The notes under the pieces are model-generated. The model had not been told where the DNA came from and made no database searches. It saw nothing but the letters and a program-made list of their open reading frames with translations. Below, piece after piece: positions 26,301 through 35,915 of a DNA stretch of 64,000 bases. Every line of letters begins with the position of its first letter. Position 1 is the first letter of the stretch. Made by a program: the position numbers and the translations under genes. This stretch comes from CAZKBP01 sp964551015. Lineage in GTDB: Bacteria > Bacteroidota > Bacteroidia > Cytophagales > Microscillaceae. The stretch is taken from assembly GCA_964551015.1 (NCBI GenBank), contig CAZKBP010000005.1, forward strand, positions 1-64,000. The letters run 5' to 3'.

Positions 26301-29300
26301 CACTAACGACCAGTCCTGTGGTAATAAAGCCAGTGAAAGCAGGGTTGTCGTTCCAAACCACAGTATAAGGTGCTACTCCTCCGCTTAGGTTAATTACCTG
26401 AGCTGTTCCGTCATTTTGACTATCACAACTCACAGGAGTAGTACTGACCGTAAAAGTAAAAGGAGCCTCTTGTGCTTCTAACACGAAAGTTTGGAAAATC
26501 TCGCAGGCACCAGCCACTTTTTCCCGAGCATAGATTGTGTAGGTATCTGCTTCCAGATTCTCAAACAGGTTGCTATCTTGGTAAGTGCCAAAGCGACCTA
26601 GGCGATATTCTACGGGGTTGGCTACGCCTTGTAATTCTACCTGAATGGCTCCATCGCTTCCCCCACAAGCTGGGCTGGTCAATTGCGTAGCGACTAAATC
26701 TAGGCTAGGCTGGAATTCGTAGAGCTCAAATCCACTCACGGCGGGGCGGTCTACCTGTGGTGTAAATTGAATATCTAAGGCACCATCACTTACATTGACC
26801 ACGAAGTCTTTTACAAGGGCTGTCTTAAAGCCTACTTCATTAAAAATATCCAGACCGACCAAGCGTGTTTCGCCTTCTAGACTGATGTGATTCACCCGAC
26901 TATTAAAGTTTGTCCAGAAATTTTCAGCCAAGTGAACACGTAACGTATACTGTCCATTAGCCACTGGAATCCGATATTGAATGGGTTTTAGATTTCCATT
27001 AGAAGACATATAAGAGCGATAGAGGGCATCCTTATCGGTTTCCAGAATCTCACTCGTTACATCTTCTGTGTTATCCAATTGGAAACCACCTCCTGTACGG
27101 TAAGTTTGATCCGCTTCCCAGGTTTGACCTGCAATCGTAACTGGGTTATTCGCCGCAGTTTTGATGCGCTTGATTAATTGGGCGTCGTAGCAGTCAGAAG
27201 TGGCAATACCAAAGAGAGGTACGCGCTTGGGAGAATCACCGCTATTGTAGTTGATAAGTAATACGGCTTGTTTTAACCCTATTTGATTGGGGCGGAAGCT
27301 TACTTGCATCGTGCTAGCCTCTTGTGGACTTAATAATGCATCTGCGGGCATTTGAGCAGAGAACTCGTCAGCGTTTTGCCCGATAATTTCCACGGAGTAA
27401 ATCTGAATATCAGGATCATCTTCCTTGGGATAAAACTGTCCTAAGCTTCTGAGATTCAGCGTAATATTCTGGGTAGTCTCGATCTCGGTTTCTCCAAACT
27501 CTAGAGCCGATTGTGGGTTCGTCTCTGTACCCGTGGCCAGTACAGAGTTGTAGCCCGTGCTGTTGAGCGGCCTCACATTCGTAATGACGTAGAGATTATC
27601 ATTATAATCATAGTTCGTGAAGGCGGTACCTAAATAATCATTAGCGAGTAAGAAAGTATTTGGTACAATTTCCCCGTCCGAGTTTCTAAGTTTCCAGATT
27701 CGGATACCGATCTCCCCCTGTGCATCCGGGTCGTTAGCCGTGGGAGGGTTGAGATTTGGGAAAGTACAGTCTCGGAGTACCGTCAGTGAGAAAAAGTTAT
27801 TAGTCTCAAAAGTGCCTTCGGCGGGTCTTCCAAAACGGCCACTGAAGGCTGCGGTATCTCTACGAGGCAGAATACTTTGCGCATCTACGCCTAAGTGGAA
27901 GAGAATTCGGCTCCCTCCGATTTCAGTAAGCGGGTTCTCATCTTCATACCGAATGGCTTCATTTTGATTACAGCAACCATGATAAGCTGAGAGCTGCCGC
28001 ACATAAATTTCTTCGGCAGGGTTGGCTCTTTCAAAGAAAGAAACAATGACTTCGTCTCCGGTGATCGTAGAATCTGTACCAATTTTTTTATTGGTAAAGC
28101 CTGTCTCGGTTTTGAGGTTGAAAGCTTCTAGAATTTCGTTGATATTAGGCTCACGGAAAGATTCTGCTTGTCTTTGCCATAGGCCGTGGAGTTGTACCGC
28201 TTGCTGAGGGTTTTCATCATCATTAGAAATGATGGTGAGGGTTTCGTGCAAAATGGCTACGAGACCATCTCTCTGATTAGGAGGATCAACGGCGATGAAC
28301 TCTACCACTACATCCGCAAAATCATTGGGAGCAACCACCACGGGGAGATCCTCAGAAGGATCAAAATCTAAACCATCTACCTTGAGAATTCGCCAATAAT
28401 CGTCATTGGAAATATCAAAACCAGTAATATTGAGATTGGCTAAGCCTCGGTTGTGTACCCGAAGGGTTACCTGATCGTGATTGGCATTGAAGATATTGCC
28501 ATCTCCCAGCCAAGGCTCTTGAATAAGGCTAAAACTTAGCTCATCGTTCTCAGGAAAAGCGTCCATATTTTCCAGTACCATTCGAGTCTGGTTGGCTGCC
28601 CCTTGGACGATGCGGAAGGTATTATCAGGAGTAGTGGCGACATTGCCATTGCCATCGGTGGCTCTTACTCTTAGATTGTAAATGCCTTCTTCATCTACTA
28701 GAATCAAACTATTGTAGCTCTGGAAAGCACCTCCATTGAGGCTGTATTCTACCGAGGCAATGCCAGAGTTCCCATAATCATTTACCTGCACTTCTACGAG
28801 TACCTGATTTTGATATTCGGAAGGGTTCAGCTCCGTACCAATAAAATTGAGACTAATCACGGGAGGAATATTATCATCGGCAGGTTCAATCTCACCAATC
28901 CATACGTAATTGATCTTGGTATTGGCTCCACCTATGGGGTCAAGTGTTAGTCTGCCGTCGGTAATTTCCAGAACAATGGTACTGTCCTTATTACCTCTGA
29001 TTCCGGTATTGGCCTGGTCAAAGAACACCACTTCTTGCCCCTCGGCTCGGACACGGCTTTCACTGTCAAAAAATCCAGGATCACCCACGGAAACCCGAAT
29101 TTGATAAACGTTGGGTTCTAGGGCAAACTCCCAATGCCACACGTCATTTACAAAAGAAGGTTGCATCTGCGCCAGAGTATTGAGTACCATCGGATCACCT
29201 CCCCGATCTCGCATTTGTACCCCGTCCGTAATCGTCTGAGTAAAAGCATTAAACCAACCAAAGGTCAAGTCTTCGCCACCAAAGTTGCCTCGGAAGCCAT

Positions 29301-32300
29301 AGCCTTCGCCAAAGTCTGAGATGTATTCAGCCGGTGGGGTACGGCCTATATTTTGGAAATTGATGCGATGCTTCCAAGTAAAGACACTGTTCAACGGTGT
29401 TACTTCAAGATTCACGACTAATGAGGCATTACTATATCCGCTGGCTTGAGCCTGAATGATGGCTTGGTACTGCCCCGGGGCAAGCCCTCCGGCATTTACC
29501 TCAAAAGACAAATCTCCTAGGGCTGGGTTTTGAGGCAGGATCAGCCAAGAAGCTTCGGTCGGTCTACTGAGACTAACGGTTGGATTACCCTTGCTTGCGC
29601 CCAGCGTAGCATTCAGCGGAGCAGCGATGCTACCTTGTGGTACGCTAAAATTCAGGGTGTCTGGCTCGAAGCTCATTTCTAAGCCTTGCACTTCTAAGAC
29701 GACAACTAAACGGGCAGATTCATAATCAGGAGCATTGGCATCAATAGTAGCTGTGTAGGTGCCAGGAATGAGCCCGTCTGTATCTACACGAAACTCAGCC
29801 AGACCTAAGGCAGGAGTAGCTGGCAAGGTGAGCCAAGAGGTATTGAGAGATTGCTCTAAGCTTAGCCCCTCGGCTGTACCTACATTGGCAGTCAAGATAG
29901 CAGATTGGGTGCTTTGGTTATTTCCAAACTCCAAGTTGAAGGTCAAAGTATCTTGATCAAAAGCCAAACGCCCCGGCGTGGCTTGAATGATGACCGAATT
30001 GATCTTTGTGTTGCTTCCACCCGTGGCATCCAAAGTTAGGCGACCATCTGACACGAGTACCGAAGCAGTCTGGGTAGCGAATTCACCTCTGGCTAGGCTG
30101 ACTTGATCAAATAAAACCACCTCTTCGGCTCTGATGGAATGCTGACTGTCATTGAAGCTCAGATCACCTACCGTAACCGTTACATCATAATTACCATTAG
30201 GAAGTTCAATTTCCCAGCTACCATCCTCAGCAACTCCCGCACCTCCTCGATATTGCATCTGCATCATGGTTGCTGTTAAGATGGCATCGCCCGTGGCTCC
30301 TCCATTTCGGTTTCTGCCGTTGCCTACCAGCGATAAAGCGGAGCCATCCGAAGGAGAAATCCAGCCATAGGTAAGCTCTCCCTTATTTCCATAGGCTTGT
30401 CCAAAATCCGCGAGCCAACCATCGGGAGGGGTAGTCGTGGCATCTTGGAAATTGACTTGGATATCTTCTAACTCTAAGGTTCCACTGACTACGGTGAGCT
30501 TGAAGGTAAGCACAGCATTTTCATAAGGATCTTCTGTACTGGCGGTAATCGTTGCCTGATAATTTCCAGCTTCTAAACCATTGGCATCGAGGATAAAGTT
30601 GAGGTTAGGGTCATTAGCAGGATCGTGGAGGAAGTTTTCAGCCCAAGCAGAATTTAAAGGATTCATCCAGGTCGGTGTAGTACCGGTCGTATCATCTAGG
30701 GCGCTTAGGATAACATTGACCTCGGTGGCTTCGGCATTGACGATGCCTAAATCAATACTAGCGATCGTGGTTTTATCTTTTTCTAAGGAAATAGAGAATA
30801 CAGAGGGATCAAAGGCCAAGGAAGGAGGCGTCGGATCGTCAAAAGGCTCTACATTGCGCACGATTACGACAATATCTTGGAAGTCAAAAGCAGCCGTGAA
30901 CTCCTCAGTAGCTAGAATGTAAGCATTGGAAATGACCTGCCCCTCATCGTTTTTTAAAGGATAAACGCGTACGTTGTGCGGAATCGCTCCACTAAACGTG
31001 TTCAAATCATCTTCACTGTAAATTTGGCGATCACCAAAGACGGGCCAGCGACTGTAAAACCCAAAAGGTGTATTGAAATCTACATCAAAAGTAGAAACTC
31101 CCGTAGTTTGTACATTCACCGTTTGGCCGTTTTTGAGCGGATTATTGCTGACTGTGAATAATTCGTTTGTAGCATTCGCATCTCCAGAGGCATACCAACC
31201 AAAAGCGGCCACGGTGCTTTGCGTAGTAGGGGCGAAGACAGAAAGTACTTCTACACTTACATTGCCAGGGCCAGCCTTTTGGAATCTCTGAATGTCTAAC
31301 TCTTCTCCCAGTAAATCATTCAAGGTCTGAGGGGCAGAAACGTCAAAATCAGTTGTACTGGCATCTTCATCCCCTGTATTTATTGGAATATTATAAAGGT
31401 CAAGAATCGCCTGTAAGGAAGGCTCATTGTTACCGCCCGCGCCACTTGTACCCAAACCTCTCAACTCCACGGTAAAAGTTGGGTTAACGATATCATTACT
31501 ATTCATCTCGATTTGGGCTAATTTCAAGCCAACCGAAGTAGCATTCATCGCTACCTGAATTTCTAGTGTGTCATCTGCCGCTAAGATCAGAGGAAACACA
31601 GGTGGTAAATCGCTCAGTACGAATTCAGCGGCATCGGTTCCAGCCAGATTAATAGCACTAATTTCCAGATCAGCATCTCCTACGTTGCTAATGGTTACAG
31701 TGTAAAAATCGCCATTGTTGCCATCCACTACATCGTTGTCAATCACTTGATTGGGGCTAACGGCGATCTCACCACTAGGTACGGCGGGATCGTTGGCTTT
31801 AATGAGGATGAGTTTGCCATTACCATTTTCGGCAAATTCAGATACGTAAATATTCCCCGTATTCACATCTTCTACAATATCCAAGGGATCGGCAAAGCCC
31901 GTCATCCCTTCATTTCCTTCATAAAAGGCGACAATATCCTGGTTACTACCTCCTGGCTCCATAATCACGATGTCATCTCCCTGGCTATACCGGACCACCA
32001 ATAATTTACCTTTAAGGGCACCATCAAAAGCATTACTACGATACTCCAAGGCACCATTGGGAGAGTATCCTACCCCGAAATCATAAGCGGCTCCGCGGTA
32101 ATTAGGATCAGGATTAACTCCATTGTAAACTGGATTATCTACGTCAAAATCTCCTCGGTTGAAAATATACTCAGCTCGGAGGGGGTTAGGGTGTCCATAG
32201 TATCCACCTTGCTCCACTCTAAACAACCAATCGTGCTGTGTGGGTTGAATATTGAAAGCAGCGGGAATTGTATCTGGACCCGTGTAAACGATATTGGGGT

Positions 32301-35181
32301 GTGGAGCAATATAATCAGCATTGCTTGGATCAGAGGTAGGTGAGTTGCCACCTGCACCCGAGCCATTGGTAGGCGCGTAAAGCTGACCATTGCTATGCCA
32401 AACCAAATCATAGGTATTACGCATTCCAGTGGCGTAAATCGTAAGTGGGGCACTGGGCAGATAAGGATTGTAAGTACCTCCACCATCGGGGGTGCGAACA
32501 TTAAGTGGGAGCGTTTCAGGTAGTTTGGTAGTATCTAATCTCAGAATGGCCGCCGAGAGCAATCTTTCTTCTCGGCTTCCCCAGGTAGGATCAGCTTTGC
32601 CCATTGCGCTATTACTACCAATGGGGAAATAAATAGCACCGTCTGGACCAAAAGCCAAGCTATTGACCAAGTGATCCTTGACCGAGCGGGGCATTCCTTC
32701 TAAGACCAGTTCAAAATTTTCCAGATCAGGGCCCGAAATACGCGCTATATAACCATCCCATTCAGGGCCATCTACTCCGTCATAACCGGGGTGTTCGCTG
32801 TAACTAATCCAAGCAATCAGGTTATCAGCCGTAGCACGTGGATCAAAAGTAAGTCCGACGAGCAAGCGAGGATCGGCCCCTAAGGGTTCTAGCAATTCCA
32901 TATTGCTTAATGTCCCGTCTGGGTTGACATCAAAACGCTTGATTTTGCCCTCCACGGTAGCGGCGTAAAGTTTGCCATCTGGGCCGAAAGTCAGCGAAGT
33001 GTGTTTACCCTGCGCATCCGTACCCAAGGTTTGCTTGGTAAAAGCGACATTAGGCAGTGGAGCAATCGTACCGGCATTACCTGTTACAAATTGGAGGCGA
33101 AAAGGAATCAGGCTTTCACCTGTGATATCCTTGACCCCATCCGTAACCTTAAATTCGTATAAAGTATTTGGCTCTAAGGGTTGATTAGGTACCAAGATAA
33201 TGCGATCACCTCCGCCCGTACCGTTGACATTAGCAGGGACAGGTACATCACCGATGACCTCGGTGAGGGTAACATTGCCGAGCAGGGTAGTATTATCAAT
33301 ACCGCCAGTTGCTGTAAAAGGGTCTTCGTTGGGAAGATACATTTGCTCAGTTCCAAGGCTGATGTTGAGAGCTACATCCGTGGCACCATCTTCAATATTA
33401 GCACTGATAATCGCGGGTCGTTGTGAACCAGGTGCGGGCTGAATAACGATAGAATTGATCTTCGTATTTGATCCCCCAATGGCATCAATGGTCAATTTGC
33501 CATCGGTTACGGTAATGATAGCGGTCGCAGTGATGATTTCTCGTACGGCAGGTACAGTTGGGGGGATGATTTCTATTCCCTCCGCGCTAATGGCGTGTTG
33601 ACTATCGGTAAATCCACCTCCATCTCCCACACTAACTGTAATCTGATATGCACCATTCGGAACAGCGGCCTCCCAGATACCATTGGTAATGTTAGCTTTT
33701 TGCATATGGATCAGGGTAGCCTCGATGATATCAGCTGGGTTACCTCTTTTTGTCCCTGCCCCGATTAAGCTCACAGGCGTGGTTCCATTGTCCTCTCTTA
33801 CCCAGCCATAGAAAAGTGGTTGGCCGTTTAGGTCTTGCCGATAAGCATACTGTTGACCAAAGTCTTTGAGCCATCCGTCAGGAGTCGTGGTAGAACCATC
33901 CTGAAAGTTTACCTTAAAATTGGCCAGTTCCAGTCCGGTTTCTGGATTCACCACCAGAGTAAGAATGAAGTGTGCTTGATCATATCCGTCTGCCTCAGCC
34001 GTAACTAAGGCACTGTAAGTTCCAGGCTCCAAGGTATTGGCATCTACGCCAAAAGTAACGGTGGGATTCACTAGATCGTGTGTGGTATTGTTACTGAGCG
34101 GTACGCCGTTGGCCGTCAGCCATTCGGGAGCCCCTTCGGCAGTAAGAGCACGGATGGTCACGATGGGGTTGCTAGCATCAGAACTGCTTAAATCCAAGTC
34201 AAAGGTTTGATTGGTTCCCTGCTGGAGGGTGATATTCTGTAGCGTACTGGCAAAGTTAAGGCTTTCTTGTCCAACGGGCCGTATAGAAAAATGATCAAAG
34301 ATGACCGTGTAGGGGTTGCCATTACGATAAGTAGAAAAAATACCTGCGTAACTCACACCTGTTACACTGGGTGCTAGCATTTCGCCATTAGCGAATTTAG
34401 TTGGAATTTCTATAGTACCCAAAAACTGTTCACTAGCTCCATCAATACTGTAAAATGCACTGGCCGTTTGGGGTGCGACGCTGAGGTCTAGCTCTACACG
34501 GAGACGTACATCTCTATTCGTCATGTTGATAGCGCTTTGCACCACTGCATCCTCAACGGCACTGGAGCCGTTATTTTCCACCCGAAACTCAAGCGTATTA
34601 CTATTAACTGCTACAAACTTTAGATAATTATCTTCATTCAGACCATACCAAAGACCTGTTTGCGCTGAACCACCTCCTGTATTCAGATTATTAATTTGTG
34701 TTTCAATACTGATAATCTGATTGCTCAGCTGTAAGCCTACACCTAGAGTATTCACCTGTGTATTGTTATTGGAGCTATTCGGAGGGTCTAGATAAGCGAT
34801 TCCCTTGGCGGCATCCATTTCTAATTGATTGCTGAACATGCGTAAACGAGAAGGCTCATAGCCTTTGATAGCAGGGCAAGAAGGGTTGCCGTCTTGGATA
34901 AGACGATCCTCTGAGTGCCACTGTACCATCGTGAAGCCAGTCTGATTAGCATTGGCATCTTCCATCCCTCCTTCATAACCTGTGAAGTACAAATTAAAAG
35001 GAACTGGAACCACCACGTCTGAACAGTTGAGGGCACTAATTTCCCCACAGCCATCTTGACATTGTGCTTGGGCTGAATTAATACGGAGTACTAAGCCGGC
35101 AAAAACACTGAGCCATAGTACCCATAGAGTTGGATCGGACATAAGACGCCTTATGTCCCATTTGGTCTGGAGAGTTGTCAT
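23314..35181 (-). CDS. Giant multidomain T9SS-secreted protein with malectin-like, sugar-dehydrogenase-like and LamG domains
   Basis: 3955 residues. Start is Met1 or Met14; both precede a signal peptide ending NSAQAQ. Approximate order: concanavalin-like module 40-310; BACON-like domain 312-415; malectin-like 419-585; Ig-like 590-700; PQQ-type glucose/sorbosone dehydrogenase-like beta-propeller 710-1130; an ASH-like domain; malectin-like 1572-1732 and 1935-2095 separated by BACON-like domains; further Ig/ASH-like repeats; malectin 2668-2824; SprB-like repeats 2825-2985; malectin 2988-3137; cadherin-like Ig (CADG) 3145-3240; BNR-associated domain 3243-3380; LamG 3388-3560; T9SS sorting domain 3874-3955 (TIYPNPFG to FRMIKH). 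It should be exported through T9SS to the cell surface or medium. The many carbohydrate-binding folds suggest glycan attachment or processing. It is a partial paralogue of the protein at 41617-48063. Confidence 0.88.
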   Translation of the reverse strand: MTTLQTKWDIRRLMSDPTLWVLWLSVFAGLVLRINSAQAQCQDGCGEISALNCSDVVVPVPFNLYFTGYEGGMEDANANQTGFTMVQWHSEDRLIQDGNPSCPAIKGYEPSRLRMFSNQLEMDAAKGIAYLDPPNSSNNNTQVNTLGVGLQLSNQIISIETQINNLNTGGGSAQTGLWYGLNEDNYLKFVAVNSNTLEFRVENNGSSAVEDAVVQSAINMTNRDVRLRVELDLSVAPQTASAFYSIDGASEQFLGTIEIPTKFANGEMLAPSVTGVSYAGIFSTYRNGNPYTVIFDHFSIRPVGQESLNFASTLQNITLQQGTNQTFDLDLSSSDASNPIVTIRALTAEGAPEWLTANGVPLSNNTTHDLVNPTVTFGVDANTLEPGTYSALVTAEADGYDQAHFILTLVVNPETGLELANFKVNFQDGSTTTPDGWLKDFGQQYAYRQDLNGQPLFYGWVREDNGTTPVSLIGAGTKRGNPADIIEATLIHMQKANITNGIWEAAVPNGAYQITVSVGDGGGFTDSQHAISAEGIEIIPPTVPAVREIITATAIITVTDGKLTIDAIGGSNTKINSIVIQPAPGSQRPAIISANIEDGATDVALNISLGTEQMYLPNEDPFTATGGIDNTTLLGNVTLTEVIGDVPVPANVNGTGGGDRIILVPNQPLEPNTLYEFKVTDGVKDITGESLIPFRLQFVTGNAGTIAPLPNVAFTKQTLGTDAQGKHTSLTFGPDGKLYAATVEGKIKRFDVNPDGTLSNMELLEPLGADPRLLVGLTFDPRATADNLIAWISYSEHPGYDGVDGPEWDGYIARISGPDLENFELVLEGMPRSVKDHLVNSLAFGPDGAIYFPIGSNSAMGKADPTWGSREERLLSAAILRLDTTKLPETLPLNVRTPDGGGTYNPYLPSAPLTIYATGMRNTYDLVWHSNGQLYAPTNGSGAGGNSPTSDPSNADYIAPHPNIVYTGPDTIPAAFNIQPTQHDWLFRVEQGGYYGHPNPLRAEYIFNRGDFDVDNPVYNGVNPDPNYRGAAYDFGVGYSPNGALEYRSNAFDGALKGKLLVVRYSQGDDIVIMEPGGSNQDIVAFYEGNEGMTGFADPLDIVEDVNTGNIYVSEFAENGNGKLILIKANDPAVPSGEIAVSPNQVIDNDVVDGNNGDFYTVTISNVGDADLEISAINLAGTDAAEFVLSDLPPVFPLILAADDTLEIQVAMNATSVGLKLAQIEMNSNDIVNPTFTVELRGLGTSGAGGNNEPSLQAILDLYNIPINTGDEDASTTDFDVSAPQTLNDLLGEELDIQRFQKAGPGNVSVEVLSVFAPTTQSTVAAFGWYASGDANATNELFTVSNNPLKNGQTVNVQTTGVSTFDVDFNTPFGFYSRWPVFGDRQIYSEDDLNTFSGAIPHNVRVYPLKNDEGQVISNAYILATEEFTAAFDFQDIVVIVRNVEPFDDPTPPSLAFDPSVFSISLEKDKTTIASIDLGIVNAEATEVNVILSALDDTTGTTPTWMNPLNSAWAENFLHDPANDPNLNFILDANGLEAGNYQATITASTEDPYENAVLTFKLTVVSGTLELEDIQVNFQDATTTPPDGWLADFGQAYGNKGELTYGWISPSDGSALSLVGNGRNRNGGATGDAILTATMMQMQYRGGAGVAEDGSWEIELPNGNYDVTVTVGDLSFNDSQHSIRAEEVVLFDQVSLARGEFATQTASVLVSDGRLTLDATGGSNTKINSVIIQATPGRLAFDQDTLTFNLEFGNNQSTQSAILTANVGTAEGLSLEQSLNTSWLTLPATPALGLAEFRVDTDGLIPGTYTATIDANAPDYESARLVVVLEVQGLEMSFEPDTLNFSVPQGSIAAPLNATLGASKGNPTVSLSRPTEASWLILPQNPALGDLSFEVNAGGLAPGQYQAIIQAQASGYSNASLVVNLEVTPLNSVFTWKHRINFQNIGRTPPAEYISDFGEGYGFRGNFGGEDLTFGWFNAFTQTITDGVQMRDRGGDPMVLNTLAQMQPSFVNDVWHWEFALEPNVYQIRVSVGDPGFFDSESRVRAEGQEVVFFDQANTGIRGNKDSTIVLEITDGRLTLDPIGGANTKINYVWIGEIEPADDNIPPVISLNFIGTELNPSEYQNQVLVEVQVNDYGNSGIASVEYSLNGGAFQSYNSLILVDEEGIYNLRVRATDGNGNVATTPDNTFRIVQGAANQTRMVLENMDAFPENDELSFSLIQEPWLGDGNIFNANHDQVTLRVHNRGLANLNITGFDISNDDYWRILKVDGLDFDPSEDLPVVVAPNDFADVVVEFIAVDPPNQRDGLVAILHETLTIISNDDENPQQAVQLHGLWQRQAESFREPNINEILEAFNLKTETGFTNKKIGTDSTITGDEVIVSFFERANPAEEIYVRQLSAYHGCCNQNEAIRYEDENPLTEIGGSRILFHLGVDAQSILPRRDTAAFSGRFGRPAEGTFETNNFFSLTVLRDCTFPNLNPPTANDPDAQGEIGIRIWKLRNSDGEIVPNTFLLANDYLGTAFTNYDYNDNLYVITNVRPLNSTGYNSVLATGTETNPQSALEFGETEIETTQNITLNLRSLGQFYPKEDDPDIQIYSVEIIGQNADEFSAQMPADALLSPQEASTMQVSFRPNQIGLKQAVLLINYNSGDSPKRVPLFGIATSDCYDAQLIKRIKTAANNPVTIAGQTWEADQTYRTGGGFQLDNTEDVTSEILETDKDALYRSYMSSNGNLKPIQYRIPVANGQYTLRVHLAENFWTNFNSRVNHISLEGETRLVGLDIFNEVGFKTALVKDFVVNVSDGALDIQFTPQVDRPAVSGFELYEFQPSLDLVATQLTSPACGGSDGAIQVELQGVANPVEYRLGRFGTYQDSNLFENLEADTYTIYAREKVAGACEIFQTFVLEAQEAPFTFTVSTTPVSCDSQNDGTAQVINLSGGVAPYTVVWNDNPAFTGFITTGLVVSDLHYVTVTDATGCSQTVNFEVRKANGCPIRINCGDDDQIVVTQDGRIFYPDQYFDKGNTSIWRVPVANTLDDRLYQSYRWFGDFNYDIPVLDGNYDVTLHFAETFPGSSGVKAFNVDIEEINFFNNIDIVAAAGGTETAFVVTYNVTVVDGQLDIHLYKSGADNPLICAIEAVRIDGVLNNPPFLATPIADQIIEVNQNFNFTIPEGTFQDADEGDELTLTVSLVNGAPLPSWLSYDEATQTFNGTPSTADAGVYNIRVRATDRESESVSDDFSITVKNSSIAVAQNVQPLLAGATDKVILQITIDNIGGSEVTNFNFATSGSSDVNDIARAKLYYTGTEGSFDTGILLGTAERPNGDFNITGFSQTLATGLNYFWLVYDVDEQANFGNVLDAELISLVLAGNNLAAGTDGRPNGNRQISQTDCVPGTALNFNGTNGAAVVNGGLTMPGQFSLEAWVHPKQNTQNLWVMGETDGAHIRQNGNQYEFFIHNGTTLEGPATAEIKLNRWNHVAAVFDGTTLKLFVNGRQGTDFNVAAGPVANADQPGDFAIGSEDGGANTNSIEVDEIRLWNSVKTIQEIRSNFRIISKGSETDLKHYWQFNEGAGITASDLVGGAQLDLSGNANWVTSTLAIGCGITMVPNTVAAKGGNSDKNTGGTIQFTGVNTLEISFAATPPNAPDVFITELETAFLVDRPTGFDVTNRYYVIDNFDPDDQTFAPIDIKFILDPDSGDVVLSNPDEYILNKRIANTGDAWTALTNSPTTDPFVSIVADAENDIIEFFGEPGNTTLTSFGFSPGDEEAGEYYITSDFDPLPIRLLSFTGRRIDETNVLLEWVTASEENNQGFEIQRSTDAQNFETIGFVDGSGTTNQRQDYQYLDVDAARSAYYRLKQVDFDGEFTYSNLVFIEGVDQSFFTIYPNPFGARDQFGIKASADIAEQKAIRVEIYRTDGSLILEEAADLEQIKLILNNRLKAMSQGMYLIKFVTRDQNYIFRMIKH
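35137..35158 (-). promoter_or_regulatory. Perfect 9-bp inverted repeat at the start of the giant gene
   Basis: Arms ggacataag (35137-35145) and cttatgtcc (35150-35158) enclose a 4-nt loop. The stem lies in codons 8-15 and covers the second possible ATG (Met14, 35140-35142), so in mRNA it would bury that start codon. It could be an RNA or protein regulatory site, or chance. Confidence 0.4.
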
Positions 35182-35915
35182 TTTTACAAGGATTTAGGAT
35201 TCGGATTAGATTCGGATTTCAAGGATTCATTGATCAGATAGAAGCCACCAATTGGTTGAAATTCCCGTAGAGAGTGGGAAATGTCTGGTGAAATCAAAGC
35301 TTCGATCTTACATGCGCAAATGTAATATTTTTTGCCAGAAAAAATATTCAAGAGCGATTTGATGTCATTTATTGCGTTTGGGCTGCTCATTTATTAACTG
35401 GATTTACAAGGCTGTTTGAAAATTTTTGTCAAAATGAGACAGACGAAATCTATGCCAGTGCTGTAATTACCTGTTTTTTAGCGGTTTGTTCTCCATTACT
35501 CTCCCGAAAAAGGAAAAACTGTATAAAATTTGGAATTTTTCTAAAAAAAAATGGCGTGTAATCTTACCTGTAAATAGCGTAGTGTTTTTATACAAAATAA
35601 TCCTACTATAGTTTAATTTTTCTCAAAAAAATCAATCCATCCTAAAATTGATTGATCAAAAAAAGCCATTCTCGCCTTCTTTTTTTAGAATCAGCCCGAT
35701 CGCAAAGTCTTTGTTAGGCTAAAGTTTATTAAACTTGTGAAAAGAATAAATTATTTATCTCAGAATGGGAAAAAGTCTAACATGAATGCCATCGGTAGCG
35801 TCTCTTGTAAGCAACTTTTATTTTATACAAATTTTAATTTTTGTGGGAAAATATAAAAAGAGGCAGAGCGTTCCGAAATGGAATTTCAAACTTTTCTCTA
35901 TTCCAAAAAATCAAC
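35182..35915. other. Long AT-rich divergent intergenic region
   Basis: About 730 bp between two divergent genes (the giant gene and the barrel protein), without a convincing gene; a 68-codon minus frame at 35184-35390 lacks protein-like features. Near the giant gene there is a short direct repeat of gattcgga. An inverted repeat aatcaat/attgatt lies at 35630-35636 and 35647-35653. The string ttttatacaaa occurs twice (about 35587 and 35821), which may mark promoter-associated sequence on the plus side. Confidence 0.5.

Noticed and set aside
35184..35390. 68-codon minus-strand frame upstream of the giant gene
   Set aside because: No conserved features, lies in the AT-rich leader region and contains short DNA repeats.
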